From Allolobophora icterica (lineage: Eukaryota; Annelida; Clitellata; Crassiclitellata; Lumbricidae), in NCBI GenBank assembly GCA_963556255.1, contig OY744604.1, positions 20,068,982 through 20,132,981 of the forward strand: 64,000 nucleotides of DNA. The letters are read 5' to 3'. Under the pieces are notes generated by a model. The model made no database searches, was not told the origin of the DNA, and saw nothing but the letters and a program-made list of their open reading frames with translations. This document shows positions 34,723-48,258 of the stretch, piece by piece (the stretch's first letter is position 1; each line of letters begins with the position of its first letter). The position numbers were made by a program, and so were the translations under genes.

Positions 34723-34759
34723 TTAAAATACAATGTTTGTGGCTGACTATATGAAAGCT

Positions 34760-37700
34760 AGGGTGATTCACGCCACCATGGGGAAAAAAGTTTCCTGATT
34801 GGCTGACATTGTAGATTATTTTGTTCCTTTGGTTGTTCTGAACAATATAGCAAACTTTTACTATAATCTGTCAATGTTTACTGGTTGCTCAACGACCTAA
34901 TATTTGAGATATGGTCTCCATGGAGAAAGCAATGTATCTGCCATTGATGAGACCCTCGAATGCAATGATCTAATTGTATTGGGGTAAAATCTTGGGATGC
35001 ATCGTTTCAGACAGCCAGATGCATATCGTATGGTCAGATGGATGGCTAAGGTTAGTTATTGCTTCAAGAATTATCTTTTAGAGATCAATTTCAAATGACA
35101 GCCTCTTGGAAAATAAATATCATTGAATTCTGTTTATTTGCAAGTCATATATGGGTCATTATCCGAAAAGTGCAGAATTGATGTCCCATGCTGGTTTTTT
35201 GAGTTTTTTTGATAATTTCTTCAAATTTTTTTGCCTATCCTTCAAAGAATGAGCAGATTAACATTTCCCATTATTGTTGTAGCTGCTGGATTTTGGAAAT
35301 TTAGAAATAAATTACTAAATGTATACAAAATATCATTACCATCCACTGTCCGAGACGTTGTACCATGCATTAAATTCAACTTTTACGCAAATTTATTCCA
35401 TTATAACCTGTAACAAAGGTATATTATTTTGATTAATTAGTAGCCAGCATATGCAATAATGAAACATTTAGACTCATTTTCGTAATATTTATTTTTTTAG
35501 AGCCTATTTATACTTGTCAATAGAAATAAGCATCATAGCCATCTCAATTTTTGGGAAGCCTATAACTTTTAGAGAACGTGCTTACTTACTAAAAGAAAAA
35601 CATCAGGAACAAGATATTGTCAACTATTAATGGAATCACACAGATTTATGTTGAAATTCATAATGTTTTATTTTTAATTTAAGTTTGTGTGTTCCAAATT
35701 ACAAAAAAGTAAATTTCTGTTTCATTACCATCTCGTGTTGTATTTCCTGGTTTAGGTATATTATAACATTGACAACTTATTTTATTTACCGCTTTTGTTG
35801 AACTGATTTAAATTACTTATCTGATAAAGTAATTCAAGTAAAAATATTTGACGGCTGACATAAATTTCATCATTTTATCATTACCATCCAGCGGTTGTTT
35901 TTCATCATTACCATCCGAATACATCAGATTTCTGCTATTTTCTCATGACAGTCGCATCTTGCCATGGATGGTAATGACGCATTGCTAAGAGTGATTTACA
36001 TGTATTTTTTTTGAATTATTTGATATAAAAATAAATTGCATGTAATTAGAATTTACTAGCAACTCTTAAAATGTTGTTCAACTTGTATCTAATGCATATA
36101 ACATACAGATATAGGTAATGCTGCACAGATTTTTTTCTGCAGCTAAAAATAATATTTCTTTTTTTAAATAATTTCGAAAAATGTCTTAATTTCATGACAC
36201 CAAACTAATATATTATGTGAAGGAAAGGCCTGTTGTATTCCTACTTAATGCTGGTATCATCTACTTTTAGGAAATTGCCATTTTTTAAGTACCAGAGGAA
36301 TATTTCAGGTCCCTGTGATGAAATATGATTACACAATAAGGACGGATTTTAATGAAAAAAAAGGAATTTTGACTTTATAAATTCTATAAAAAAAATTAAC
36401 TTATGATTAAAAATATAGTGGATTTCTTTCAAATTAGTTAAATTTAACTATGTACGTGACTAATAAAAACACTTGCAACCAATTTTGGGAAAAAAATAAT
36501 TTTTTTTGTTTTTCGGAGACGAAATTTGTAACATTTCGGATAATGACCCATATACGTGAGAGCATGAATAGCTTGTTCAGTGGCATCTGATGCACCAATT
36601 ATTGACTTCCAATAATGTACAAGCAGATCAGGCAGTATGCATCAATTAACAAAGTTGTGTCTGAGGATGACAAAAAATTACAATCATCTGTGGTAAATAG
36701 GACCTGAACTGTTCCTTTGGCTTTCTTTCTGACAGAGCATCATTGGACTTGAATGCAACATTATTGCTGGCATGTGTCAACATGGCAAAGACTGAAGAGT
36801 CAGAGGCACTAAAATAGACCCTTGTATGGATCTATGCAACGAAGAACTGAATGAGCTTGTTAATCCATCTTCAGTCTGTACCATGCGTTCTCTTGGCTTT
36901 GATACAGGCTTCATCATGTCTAATAATCCAGAAACTTGGAACTCATCTGTGAGATTTCAACAGATCGAACCTGCCATGGTTAGTGTGTGGTTAGCAGGGT
37001 AGTAGTGGTAAAATTTAAGGTGAGTATACGCTACCGGTGAGCAGCGGCGTCAATAGGGCTGGTGTGACCCTGAAAAAGTTGATGCCTTTTTTTAGTCATT
37101 CGCCCTAAAACCTTTCAAAACCTCTCTTTTTTCTCAAAATTTCATTGCTCAGTGGCTATACGGTCTCTACAGAGGTAAGTATACGCTGTATACCCGCGTA
37201 TACCCTCGTCTAGAGCCGTGAGTGTATACGCTCTCGAATTTCTCTATAGGTGAGTATACGCTGTATACCTCCGTATACCCTCGACTACAGCCCTGGTGGT
37301 TAGTGATGCTGCTGAGTGCTCCATTGCTCTGATATCACATTTCAATGAGTCTGTAATCTAGAATTAAAATGAGCTGCAAAAACTGATGCAGATGTTTGAA
37401 GATCACTGATGCCGTGTGCGAGAGTCTGGCAAATCTACTTGGAAAGGCTGCAGTTCGCGCTAACAACTGGAACACAGATTTACGATTGACTAATAAACAC
37501 TTCCTGGTTGATTGTTAAATTTTTTAGTTAACAGATGTTGTGAATATCTACTTTCTAATGGCCACTTTGAGTTACTAATGAATCTACTATTCATGCTATT
37601 CAACTTTATTCTGTGTGCGATATAGCCATCATCTTAATATGTAACTTGAGAATACGATTGTATGGGAACTTTTGTGCTCACTGAGCAACCTCTAAAATGT

Positions 37701-37808
37701 ATTTGATACTGAATTTTTGTATACAGACTTTAATCTGAACCCAAAAGGAACAAAATAAACACCTATGCACATTAACTTTCAAAAAAAGTTTTTTTTAAAT
37801 CACCCTAA
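34760..37808. mobile_element. 3-kb hAT-like element in the gene 1 3' region
   Basis: Starts AGGGTGATTCACGCC and ends AAATCACCCTAA, with perfect TGAAAGCT duplications (34752-34759, 37809-37816). The inner terminal parts also match imperfectly (TATTTTGTTCCTTT and GGTTGCTCA in inverse order). It contains a nested element (35152-36550) and no intact ORF. Confidence 0.8.
35152..36550. mobile_element. Nested element with TA duplication
   Basis: Ends TGGGTCATTATCCGAAA and its perfect 17-bp inverse are flanked by TA on both sides, as in mariner-like elements. The 1.4-kb interior is A/T-rich, repeats ATTACCATCC several times and has no ORF. It lies inside the 3-kb hAT-like element. Confidence 0.75.
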
Positions 37809-37816
37809 TGAAAGCT

Positions 37817-38045
37817 CTTGATGAAGCAGCGGACAGTCACGGCAGCTTTCAGTTTCATTTTGAATTGTAGAGAAAAGCGAATACCCGCTTCAGTCGTGTT
37901 TGGAATGCAATATATTGGCCTGCCTGCATCAGAAGCCTTTGTGGAGCGCGCTTTTTCCACATGTGGATGCTGAACAGTGGCAGGCGAAATAAACTTTTAG
38001 AAACTGCAGAAGAAAGTTCTTTCGAAGTACAATTTGCCCTTTATT
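37817..38045 (+). pseudogene. hAT transposase C-terminal (dimerisation) fragment
   Basis: Frames give SEAFVERAFSTCG followed, after a frameshift near 37965, by MLNSGRRNKLLETAEESS to a TAA near 38047. This is the hATC dimerisation signature with its Glu-Arg-x-Phe-S core. The 3-kb element 34760-37808 sits directly upstream with its duplication. Confidence 0.7.
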
Positions 38046-38120
38046 AATTAGTATTTTGTACTTTAAACGGCTTACAATTGAACTTGAACCGTTGAACAGT
38101 CTGAATATTTAGGTAGCCCC

Positions 38121-40450
38121 AGGGCTTATTCTAAGGAATTTTCTCAACTGCACATGAGGGGCGAATTAGGGGGTCTGGAGGCTGTGCCCCAGTTGGGTCC
38201 AGGGGCAAAGTCCTTGGTCAAGGGGTTCACTCCATGAAGCTAATAAGGTATGACATTTCTAACAGTGAATTCGCCTCATTTTTGGCAATGTTTAGCATAT
38301 ATTATTATTTCAATTTTATGGCTTCCGAGTAGACATAATTAATTAAGGCTTTTCAAAGACGATTCATAAAACGGCATCCTGGCCTAAAACTTAAGGAATA
38401 AGTAAAACAGAGTTCAACTTTTCTCCAGTAGCAAGAGATATGGACGAATGACAGTTGAATGTAACTGTGGCAGACTGGTGGCCTTTAAACGATCGCCAGT
38501 GTTCGGAAACGAAGTAAAGAGTTGTTGCAAAGACAGAAATTCGTATGTGAGAAGAATCCGAGTAAGGGGCGCAACTTTGGTCTAAAAAGTGGGGGGTACC
38601 AATTTCTTACATACATGAAGCAAGGTGGAGATTGCGATCTCTGGGAACGCACAACAATAAAATATTCACTGGCATCGTTCAAAAAGTGGAGGTACGGTGT
38701 CCCCAGTCCAAAAAGTTGTGGTATGGGTACCCTCCACAAATTACGCTTATGGCTGCAGTTTCTTACTGAAGGCATTCACGCCCTTATATCTGATCAAAAA
38801 CAGACTGAGCCTCAGCGCAGAAACACATTCTGAGTGAAATTCAGCCGTGTAGCCCTATGATCAGATTACGATTCTGCACCCTAGTCAAAGAAGGCAATCG
38901 CTTTGTTATACTTGTCAAAATGTGTGATTTAGTTGTGTGTCATGTGCGTGTGCATCTGTTTCTGATGGTATACAATGACGAAACACAATCCCGTGAATGT
39001 CAAAGCTTGCGTTGTAGTAAGTTGACTCACAGTCGGGACATTTAAAGGGATTCATGAATGTTGCACATAGCAGTTCAAACCCAACAGAGAGCAAAAGATT
39101 TTTTTATAGTTTACTGTTGCTACCTTAGGGTGTGCACTGGCGGCTCAGCACCGATAGAGGACGCTGAAATGTGGAGCGCAATGGAAGAGTCAAAGGCAAA
39201 TTCAAAATTTAGTCTGTTATTAATTACGACGGGATTCTTCCAAGACAGCGGTTTATCTGTTCTAACCTAGCATGGGCGGCGATCCCGGGGGGTCGAGGAG
39301 GACAAGACCCCCACCTTTAACAGTGGGGGTGGGGGACACGCCATACATCGGACCCCCAAATTTTGAAGAAACACCAAAAAAGGTCATGAAATTTGTTCGC
39401 CGTTCAGGTCATAAAATTTCGCAAAAAATTTCTTTGACCTCTTTTTTGACCAGATCAGCTAAAAACTCTTTTTACCAGATTACTTCAAAAATGCCCCCCA
39501 CCTGTCAAACAAGATCGCCGCCACTGTTCAGTAGCATCTGCAACTCGTCCACCGTTTCTCCAGCTTCTTTTCATTAATCTGATACTCCTACTTCAACCTT
39601 TTTCGTTTCTTATTCCTCTCTTCTTTTCATTTAACTGATCTCCCTACGTCAGCAATTTTTTCTCTTTTTAATTCTCCTTCTCTTTCTCCTGCTTCTCCTT
39701 CTCCTCCTGTTCCTCGTCCTTCTGCAATTTTGTTTGCTACGTCTCCTTCTTCATCTTCGTTTTCTGCGACCCTTCTTCTCTTTCTTATTCGGCTTCTTCT
39801 TCTTCTGCTTCTCTTTCTCAGTCTTCTTCTTCTCCTCCGCCTCGTTCTTTTGCTCCTTCTGCTTCTACTTCCGTGCTTGTGCGGCTGCAAAAACGAGCGC
39901 ATAGCCTACTGTAGAACGAAAGACACAACAAAGCTTTAAGGGGGATATTTGCAGTTTCCGGAAGCGAATAGGCAGAATGCGACGAAGCTTTTGTTCAAGA
40001 TATCAGCGCTACTGTTGCCGAACCAAAAGCATTTTGATCTCTGAAGTAATTATGCCAGCCTCGTTGTGGAATAGGCCTAGCTAGGGAAGTTGGGAGACGC
40101 TCTACGCATTTGCGATTTTTCTTGTATATGCCTTTGCCAAGTTGCAGCCACAAAGGCAAGAAAGCCATATGGTCCGACTTATTCGTTACTGTTTCGTTTC
40201 TAATTTTTTTATGTTACAAACTGCCAACTGCAATTACTGCTTGTGTTTAGTCTCGTTTGGCTGATCGTTATTTGGCTTTTTCGGACTCGGCGAACCAACA
40301 GCTTGGTTTAAATATTCCACTACTAGCTACTTCGTTAGTTTATACAATTAGGTCTACAAAAAGTAATTGCACAGCATCTTAATTTAACTGCACAAATTTC
40401 TTTCCCAACTACACACTTTGTGTCCAGCTGCACGCTAGAATAAGCCCTGG
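38121..40450. mobile_element. 2.3-kb hAT-like element, non-coding
   Basis: Starts AGGGCTTATTCTA and ends TAGAATAAGCCCTGG, flanked by perfect GTAGCCCC duplications (38113-38120, 40451-40458). The interior has no transposase. It holds a nested MITE and a pyrimidine-rich tract at about 39640-39880. Confidence 0.75.
39271..39526. mobile_element. Small MITE with GGGCGGCGATC ends
   Basis: CATGGGCGGCGATC at the left and GATCGCCGCCACTG at the right are inverse with few mismatches. At 256 bp it is non-coding and nested in 38121-40450. Confidence 0.6.
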
Positions 40451-40458
40451 GTAGCCCC

Positions 40459-41059
40459 CCTACTTGTGTTTACGAGAATTAAATAATTGTTAAAACTAAA
40501 CTGAAATTAAATTACTAAAACTGAAACTGAAATGAACTTACTAAAACTAAAACTAAAATTAATTTACTAACACCAAAAGTAAACTAAAATTCATCCATGA
40601 GAACTAAAACGAAACTAAAACTAATATTCATAAACAATAAGAACTAAAACTTAAAATAAAATTTAAGACTAACAAACATAACTAACACTAAGACTGAGAC
40701 AATATTAAAACAACACTGATGCTTAGCTTGTGAAACGAATTACATTTGAATAATGCATTCAGTATATCACGGAGTGCGTTGTTTACAGTCGTTGCTTCAA
40801 GTGTAGGCTACATTGAAGTCACCCGTTATTATAATTTCCATCTAAGGAGAGGCTAGGAATTCAATCGGCGATTAGAAATTTGGGGAGCAGCCAGATATTG
40901 TCGCCAAGAGAAGAGTGATGAAGAGCTAAGTAGTATATTGCAGTAGTCGATGAGCATAGCCTCCGATTTATTCGGTACTTCTTCAGTTGGTGTTTCGAGG
41001 TCGCTAACCCCATCGTCAGTCTTACGTTGACTTCCATCAGCTAATGCCGTCTTCTTCTA
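40459..41059. other. No gene; A-rich simple sequence
   Basis: Contains a degenerate ACTAAAACTGAA-type array (40490-40640), perhaps the 3' tail of an old element. No coding motif. Confidence 0.4.
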
Positions 41060-41255
41060 AGTTTTTGTACACTCCAGATGGGTTCCACGCAAGCTTATAA
41101 AAGCTTAACAGCTCTTCTGTACCTTTGCCACTTAATGCGTAAACTTTTCTCTAATCTTTCTTCCCACCTTCTTCGGTCTGTTCGGTCTGCTGATCTCCTT
41201 GTTCCCCGAACTAGCTCTGCCATGGCTCAACAGCGTGCTTTTGCCTTTCTTGGCC
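41060..41255 (+). pseudogene. LINE reverse transcriptase C-terminal relic
   Basis: The frame carries LLVPRTSSAMAQQRAFAFLG then a PLYGTSSIPP stretch, which matches the C-terminal 'VPRT ... RAFSxAGP ... WN-LP' pattern of CR1-type LINE proteins with the Trp-Asn lost. It is short and degenerate. Confidence 0.5.
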
Positions 41256-42300
41256 CTCTATATGGAACGTCCTCCATACCCCCACAATCCTTAGTAAGAT
41301 ACTGTTGGGTCTTCGCCTTCTCTTCGCAGTTTGAAGACTTTCCTATTTACTCGGGGCTGTCGCGCTGGTCGATTGCTCAGCACAGTGACCAACGCTTCTG
41401 TTTGTCAATGGAAATGACCAATCGGCTCGGCTTTCTTCTCATGCCATTGTGAAAAGTCCCAGAATGTCAGAATCCCACTGAAGATAAATTCTGATACCTA
41501 TCTCAATCCATTGGGAATTATACCCTCATCTCATTGCAAGATGAATGTAGGCCTAAATGCATAAACTTACTGTTTTCTGTAATGACCGTAAGACATCGAC
41601 CCTGATAATTTTTCAAATAATTTGTTGGTATAATCTACAGACATATCCTCGTGAAAAACATCAACATTTTATTATTCTTTCATGGGCGGACACAGCTCTC
41701 GGTTAAGTCATTTACTTAACATGAACATAAGATGAGGCACGTCTTAGGCACAAACCTTAACAGTAACTTTGTTTGGGATCTCTTTTCAGGCTGTGTAGTT
41801 AAGACTTAGGGAAGCTTGAATCACAGTTTAGGATTGGATTGATCACTGAAGTATTTGATCTTGCATTCTTCATCTTTAAAAATGGCCAAAACATTTTATC
41901 AAGGCTGCTGTAAAATAAAACAAAATGTAATATGTAATATAAACTAAAGAAAACCCTGCCCCTTGTTGACTTGCATGCTGCAGATTTACTCGTCGATACG
42001 ATACCTGGCTAGAGTTAGTCGCAATATATTGAACTAATTCTACTTGATGTGATACCTCTAATTCTGTAATGCACACTTCGTTAAGCAAAGTTTTTTTCTA
42101 GTTTTCCTTAAAATAATTTATATTTTCCCAGAATTACTTAAGAGAGTCGAGACCCAAAAGAACTAAAGACACATATGCAGTACTGCCATAAAACAAAATG
42201 GCGGACAAAATGACCGCCAATATCTTCAAGTGGCTATAAGTACAGCCATGTATGTGCTACCGCGATTTTCGTTTTTAGCAGGGTCAAATTAGACTAGAAA
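41256..42300. other. No gene recognised
   Basis: No coding or repeat motif could be supported in this stretch. Confidence 0.35.
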
Positions 42301-42314
42301 CACCAAGTAGCAAA

Positions 42315-42897
42315 TTGTTACATGATTTGCTTCTAACAGTCATTTCTAGAGCCTTTTTAAAAATTCAAAGCCTATACTATAATACTAACACCAGAGCAGC
42401 AAAATCCTATCGCACTATTTTTGCTAAATCAAATATTCGCCGTTTCTCAACTAAATACAATGGTCCTCTGATCCGGAGCTGTGTTCCCACAAATATTCAA
42501 CTGGTCCCAAATCTTCATCTTTAAAAAAAAAACTATTGCGTTCTCAGTTAACGGATGGATTAATTAATGACAATTCATGGAACTGATTTAAACTGGATTA
42601 CATGCTGTCTTGCAACTGTTAATCTAAGACTATAATGTTCATAATCAAAACACTGTGCACTGTTTTTGTATGCTTATGAATACTTCTGTTTAATCACTTA
42701 GTTAAGCTTATCATTGTGTCTCTCAATCGAACCTCAATCTTCAACGTAATTAGGCTAACTGACAAAATTGGGTGTCCCTATTAGCGGGATTTCCATTCCT
42801 TCTGGGCCTTCCCTTTGTCAACGTTTTCTTGTAACATACCAATGTTGAACTGATGTATGTTATGTCGTTGCAATAAAAAAAATTGATTGATTGATTG
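42315..42897 (+). pseudogene. LINE 3' end with TGAT tail
   Basis: The frame reads YNTNTRAAKSYRTIFAKSNI then RRFSTKYNGPLIRSCVPTNI, the C-terminal end of a Jockey/CR1-type reverse transcriptase (Y-TR ... F-GP-IW-LP). It is followed by about 350 bp of 3' sequence ending in AATAAAAAAAATTGATTGAT, a short (TGAT)n tail of the type that terminates CR1/L2-like elements. Confidence 0.6.
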
Positions 42898-44275
42898 ATA
42901 CACTATAAGCCTAATTAATTTATAGTGTGTGTGGCTCACGACTCAACTGGTTCGCCAGTTTGCCTTGAGAGAAGTCAAAATGCGTTGAAAGTAACGGCAA
43001 GCTTTCCACTTTAAAGTTTCATAGGCATAGACAGTGTCGATTGCCTTTGCTAAGTCTGAAAATATACCTAGAGAACATTCATTATTTTATATTGCATTCG
43101 AGACTATAGGCCTATATCTTGCACGGATAACAAAGACATGGGGTCCGATTGAAAGCCATGCTGGGAGAGAGTTTATTTCTGAAGGTTGCATACGACAACT
43201 AACCAGAATGAGACTGTAATCATCACATCATAAAGAAACAACCGAATCTTAACTATACAATGGAGAATTGGCGCTACCACACACACCATACCACATCACA
43301 GATCAAAAGAAAAACAGTCAATCTCCCCGACCTTCGTTTACTTGGGTCTTCTATAGAGTTTTCGAACTACCACGCTTGTCACGGAACTAATCAAGCCTAA
43401 CCTATCTCTGAATCCGATACAACATGGTTTCCACCTGACCATCTCTATAGATGGCCCATCCAACATATTCCGGAGGAAACTTCTAAATTCCGACCAAAAT
43501 GCTTATACTCCTTTTCATGGTCGGCATCAACCAAACAAAATGCGTTTAAGATTATAGGCCTATCCATCAGTCACTTATGGTCAATTCATATCCTAACGCT
43601 TCATGCCACCTTCTCACTTTTACTGTCACTCGTCCTATGTTTCTTTTCGCAGACTGAGACAAACCATTTTGTAATTGTCAGAAACTTTCCAACTGCATTC
43701 AGCATCATCAGCGGTGTCGATTCTCCCAAAATGTCTTAGCGTTACAAAACTTTAAACGCAAAATGCAAGAGCTCATTACACAAATATATACAGGCGGTTC
43801 AGAAGCACACAGAAAGTCTGCTCATTATCAGATCTAATCTAAATCCGTCTACAGTGCTGTTATCATAATGCTCAATGCATCAATCTAGAGTCACTTCAGA
43901 AATCATTATCCATTAGAGACGCCAGGTTGAATTCCGACAGGGCAGAAGAACAGAAGTTAAACTGCAGCGAATAGGCGAGCTGAAACCTGCGAGTAATAAA
44001 ACAGACGCAGACAGACTACAAACAGTGGACAACATATCGAAAAGTATAGTGAGGGAAGAATAAAGTGGAGAGAGTAGAGAGTGACAAGGTCTTAGGGGCG
44101 AAACGAGTTTCCTCAACTGAAATTGTTCCGATTTAGAGATTGTGTCACATCTGGATGCAGCCCTAACGGCCTCATCTTCATCCCTCTTTGTGTGAGAGTT
44201 CTTCGAACACATGGTTTCCATCGCCAATACTGAATGATATAGCAAGGGCAACCACATTGTCCTCTATCATGTATG
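42898..44275. other. No gene recognised
   Basis: Short open frames without motifs. No inverted-repeat pair was seen. Confidence 0.35.
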
Positions 44276-44573
44276 CCTCCCCTTATGGTGGGGTTACCTG
44301 AGTCAAAGTGAAAAGAATGAAGTCGATAGGCTCTTAACGCGTATGCGCAAAATGGATTACCTTCCTTCGTTTATCCAGAAAGGAGATGACCTCGCTCTCC
44401 TGGCTGATGACCGGCTATTTAAAGCAGTGGTCTCCAACCCACACCATGTTCTTTGCCCTTACTTACCAGAGATCCGACCAACTTCTTATCTTCTTCGCCC
44501 TTGGACTCACAATTTTTCCCTTCCAACTAAAATAAAACTTCATATTGAGGTTTTATATCGTAACTTGTATTAG
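44276..44573 (+). pseudogene. LINE reverse transcriptase C-terminal relic
   Basis: An open frame gives WWGYLSQSEKNEVDRLL, then LADDRLFKAVVSNPHHVLCP, YLPEIRPTSYLLRPWTHNFS and LPTKI. The pattern 'D-LF--I--NP-HVL--LLP ... Y-LR---H---LP' is the end of a LINE polyprotein. The 5' part is missing. Confidence 0.6.
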
Positions 44574-47003
44574 CATTGCAATGAGAGATAGATAGCTGAT
44601 ATAGATTTCTATTCATTCCTATGCTTATCTATGATTGTTACCAATTGCGTTATGTCAACTGATTCTAAGAATAAACGAAAATTTAAATTTGAATTTAGCT
44701 CTTCGTTTTGTGCTTTAATTAAGGAAGTATCACATTTTCATCTTAATTTATTCATACGTTCAATTTATCAAATTATTTTGCAAGTCTCTTGTTCTTCTCT
44801 GTTATCGCTCATTCGTTCATAGGACTGCTATCAGCCCCGGATTCGCCTGGACAGTCACGGAATCGGCCTTGTGCGTCACTTGTCCCAGATTGATCCAAAT
44901 TGTCCCTCTGGTGTACACATCCAATTCACCAAATGTATTCTTTTTTGCACACTAAACTCGAACAGCAAGCCGTAAATAAGTCTTAGAGAGTGGCCATTTG
45001 AGACAGGGTAGTTAGGCTATTGATTTATCCTCTACGGACTGGACCTTGAAGGTGATTCTAATCTTATATATAGGCAACTTGTCTTATGATGATTTGACTG
45101 TAATTTTTAACAACTATTTTCAGTAGACTGCAGATCCCACATTAGGCTGATGCAACATTCGTTATATACACAGTGATGTGGACACTATCCAGTGACTATG
45201 AGGGCATCCCGGATTGGCAAAATCAAAAGGTGGCAGCACTCTTTGATCAACAGCCTGACTTTGCTTATACTGTATTCTGTTTCATGGAGTAAGTTCCTCA
45301 TTTCCTATAATTAAAGCCTAATAGAAGTTTACAACTAATATAGTTCCGGCAGTCTTAATTATACTGAGTTTTATGATCCAATATAAGATCCGCCTGTGAT
45401 AAGCTCGCCTGGGCTTTTCTAAAAACTCATAAGGTTTCTTGTAAAAAAATTGCCGCTGCCACACATTTATTACAGTAAACAATTAAACTGAATTTAATCT
45501 ACCATAAGTCCTCAAATAATATAGACGTGGCTCACTATAGTTATGCTCAATTATGATTATGATACATATACGGTTAAGCCTGCCTGTGATACTCGATTTG
45601 GTGCTGATCAGCAAAAGCCATCTGGTTTTCTTCTGCTGCATATTCATTACAGTGAGCATGACCTCTTTCAATAGAGTTCAGTTTACGGTCATGATGTGCG
45701 TAAACGTATCTCAACCGTCGTTGAAAGAAAGAACCTTGTCTATTTGATTTCACTATGTTTCTATCGTGGAACGAGACTGAAAGACTGGCAATTGACAGAG
45801 ACGAATAGAGAAGATGCAGATGTAGGCCTAAGTACCCTTCTGACATGTACAAAATAATATTACCTGATCCACGTTGATGTGTGCGATACAACGATGCGAA
45901 GCTGTGTAACAACAAGTGACAGTATTATAATCATGTTGAACCAAATGCATTTCAAAGTTAAGTTCATTTAAAAATTTTCACACCAACTGTTTCGCTTGAT
46001 GTCATCGTATTGTGATGTTGAGAGTGCAACTCTGAGAGGCCCAAGGCTACTGAAAACAGTCTTCTAACTCCCATGTCGGACATAGCGACATGATTACTCC
46101 TTGTAAACACGAAGTCGTGAAAATTTCGCAGTTAAAAAAGTCTGCGTATTTGTTGTCGGACATTTATTAGTAATGTTTAAGTTCAGCACACTGTATTACC
46201 CCATATGGGAAAGGTCAAACCAGACATTCTCAGTTTGTTAGAGGTGTTTGAGGAGCATAGGCAGACTGCATAGCAGGATGTCATCTATGTAGGCGAGAAG
46301 TCTCTTTGTAGCATCTGTGATCTCATTTAGCCGGATATGTGTGTAATTTTAGCTAAAACGTAGGCCTAGTCATGCCTTCCAGCCAGCAGCTTCGCATACA
46401 TCCACCACCCTCGACCGGCGTTTCCTCCTCACTCTCTCTTCACATCTCTCTCGGTGCTCTCTTTGTCTGTCTCTCTCTCTCTCTTCAGTCTACCCACTAT
46501 ATAATTATACATACTATATACAAACATACATTTCGGAATAATTGGCGATTAGGTTGCTTCTGTGCCATATGACATAATAGGCGTTACCCTCCTTCTCTAT
46601 CCAGGCATCGCACTGGCACTAACCGAGTACATGAGGTGGCAGAGTTGTTGAGTGACTATCATTTCAGTTATTTCAATCGTTCTATTGACGATAGACATTT
46701 TCAATAATATCCAGTTTCAGCCAATAGTCATGTAAAACGTGACGCGATCAAAAAAGCCAGAACAAATAAAAATAAATACATACATACGTAGGCCTACATA
46801 CATAACTGCACACATGCATACATACTTTACATACACAGGACACATACATAATTATGTGCATGCAAACATATAGACAGACAAAGAGTTTGTAATGAATGAT
46901 TCGTGTTTAGGTCTTGTAAGCTGCAGAGGCGGATATATACTGACTATTAGCTTGTCTCAGCTTTAGGTGTATGTGTATGCGTGTGTTTGACGATTTTAAT
47001 TTC
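44574..47003. other. No gene confirmed
   Basis: No recognised gene. One possible isolated exon at 45176-45288 is discussed among the rejected items. No transposon termini were found. Confidence 0.35.
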
Positions 47004-48219
47004 CAGTGCGTCTGATTTAAGGCGAGCGATCGATCGCTCTTCTTGGTCGCTCGCCTAGCAAAGGTACCGGCGAGCGATTTACCGCTCGCCGAAGACTTCT
47101 CACCGTCGGTGACAGTCGGTCGTCGCTCGCTGAGTTTGAGTTAGACTCCAAGACGATATATGAACCTGGAACCAGACCATTATTTTATTTATCTAATTAA
47201 GATTACTTCAATTTACTTACTTGCTGGCCACTGAACTAAAATCCCTTAGGCGCATAGTGCGCTATTATTATGACAACAAATCTGTCTCATATGTCTGGCA
47301 CTATGCGTTGCCGTCGTTCGGAACTGCCAAGTAGGCCCCTATCTGCATGTTGCTTTAATGGTGATGGCGATGGGAGTTAGTAACGAGTTCGCCGAATCAT
47401 GCTTCAGTTTTCTCACTTCCATGCTGTCTGATCGAAGGCTGTCTATAGGTCACAGCACAATGACAGACTTGTTGTTGATTCGTGCAAACCACCTAGTGTG
47501 GTTGGAGAAAGAACGTGAAGACTTGATAAACGACACAGTCAACACATACAATGCCATGTTAAGTCGCCGTAAGTTTATTCTCAGTGGCATCGATAGCGAA
47601 GCCTGTTTGCAAGCCACTTCAGTTTGATGAGGATGCCAATGGCAGTTCTGATCATGAAACATATCATTCAGACTCAAGTGATGACGATTTTGGAGCAGGT
47701 GACATTGACATGGCAGAATAAAATATTATGGCATGGCCCACAATGCCACCCGCTGACAGTGACAGTGATTGAATTTGTCAATGTGTGATGCGAAAACACT
47801 AGTGAACTACAGATAATGGTACAGTAAATGTGATTCTTTAATTTGTTGTTATTGTGCAGCTTCCATTAATCTTTTTCAGTACTGTTCATAAGAAAATATT
47901 GAAATCAGTGATTCACTGGATTCAATTAGGCCTACTTCTGTCCTGGAATAGCCTACAGTAATACTGTTACTGTAATAATTAATTATAGCCAAGTAGCACG
48001 CTAAAACTTACTACAACTATGATGCAGGACGGATAACAGCACTGAATTGAGATAGGCCTACTAGATGATTATTAGGCCTTTATGCAGCTATACGAACGAA
48101 TACGGTACACAAAATACGCTGTACACAAGAGCTCTCGAGGTCGACCGCATATCGCTCGCCTACTCGATCAAGCGCGATCGATTTTCAACCCGCCTACTAT
48201 TTTCAAATCAGACGCACTG
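47004..48219 (+). mobile_element. Internally deleted hAT element
   Basis: Ends CAGTGCGTCTGATTT and AAATCAGACGCACTG are perfect inverses; flanks TTAATTTC and GTAATTTC are an 8-bp duplication with one mismatch. Subterminal GCGAGCGAT motifs occur at both ends. It retains the transposase C-terminal ORF at 47358-47627. Confidence 0.85.
47358..47627 (+). pseudogene. hAT transposase C-terminal remnant
   Basis: An 89-residue frame with FLTSMLSDRRLSIGHSTM then TDLLLIRANHLVWLEKERE, resembling the dimerisation tail of hAT transposases (R-LS---------L-IRAN). The catalytic part is deleted, so the protein cannot transpose DNA by itself. Confidence 0.55.
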
Positions 48220-48258
48220 GTAATTTCCCGACAAAGGTCAAGCCTATGACTCGTTGCA

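Noticed and set aside
39627..39902. Arg-rich protein on the minus strand
   Set aside because: A pyrimidine-rich low-complexity tract inside a transposon; no domain or splice context.
45176..45288. Isolated exon starting MWTLSSDYEGIPDWQNQ
   Set aside because: It has a plausible acceptor upstream and a GTAAGT donor, but no partner exon, phase support or recognisable family within the window.
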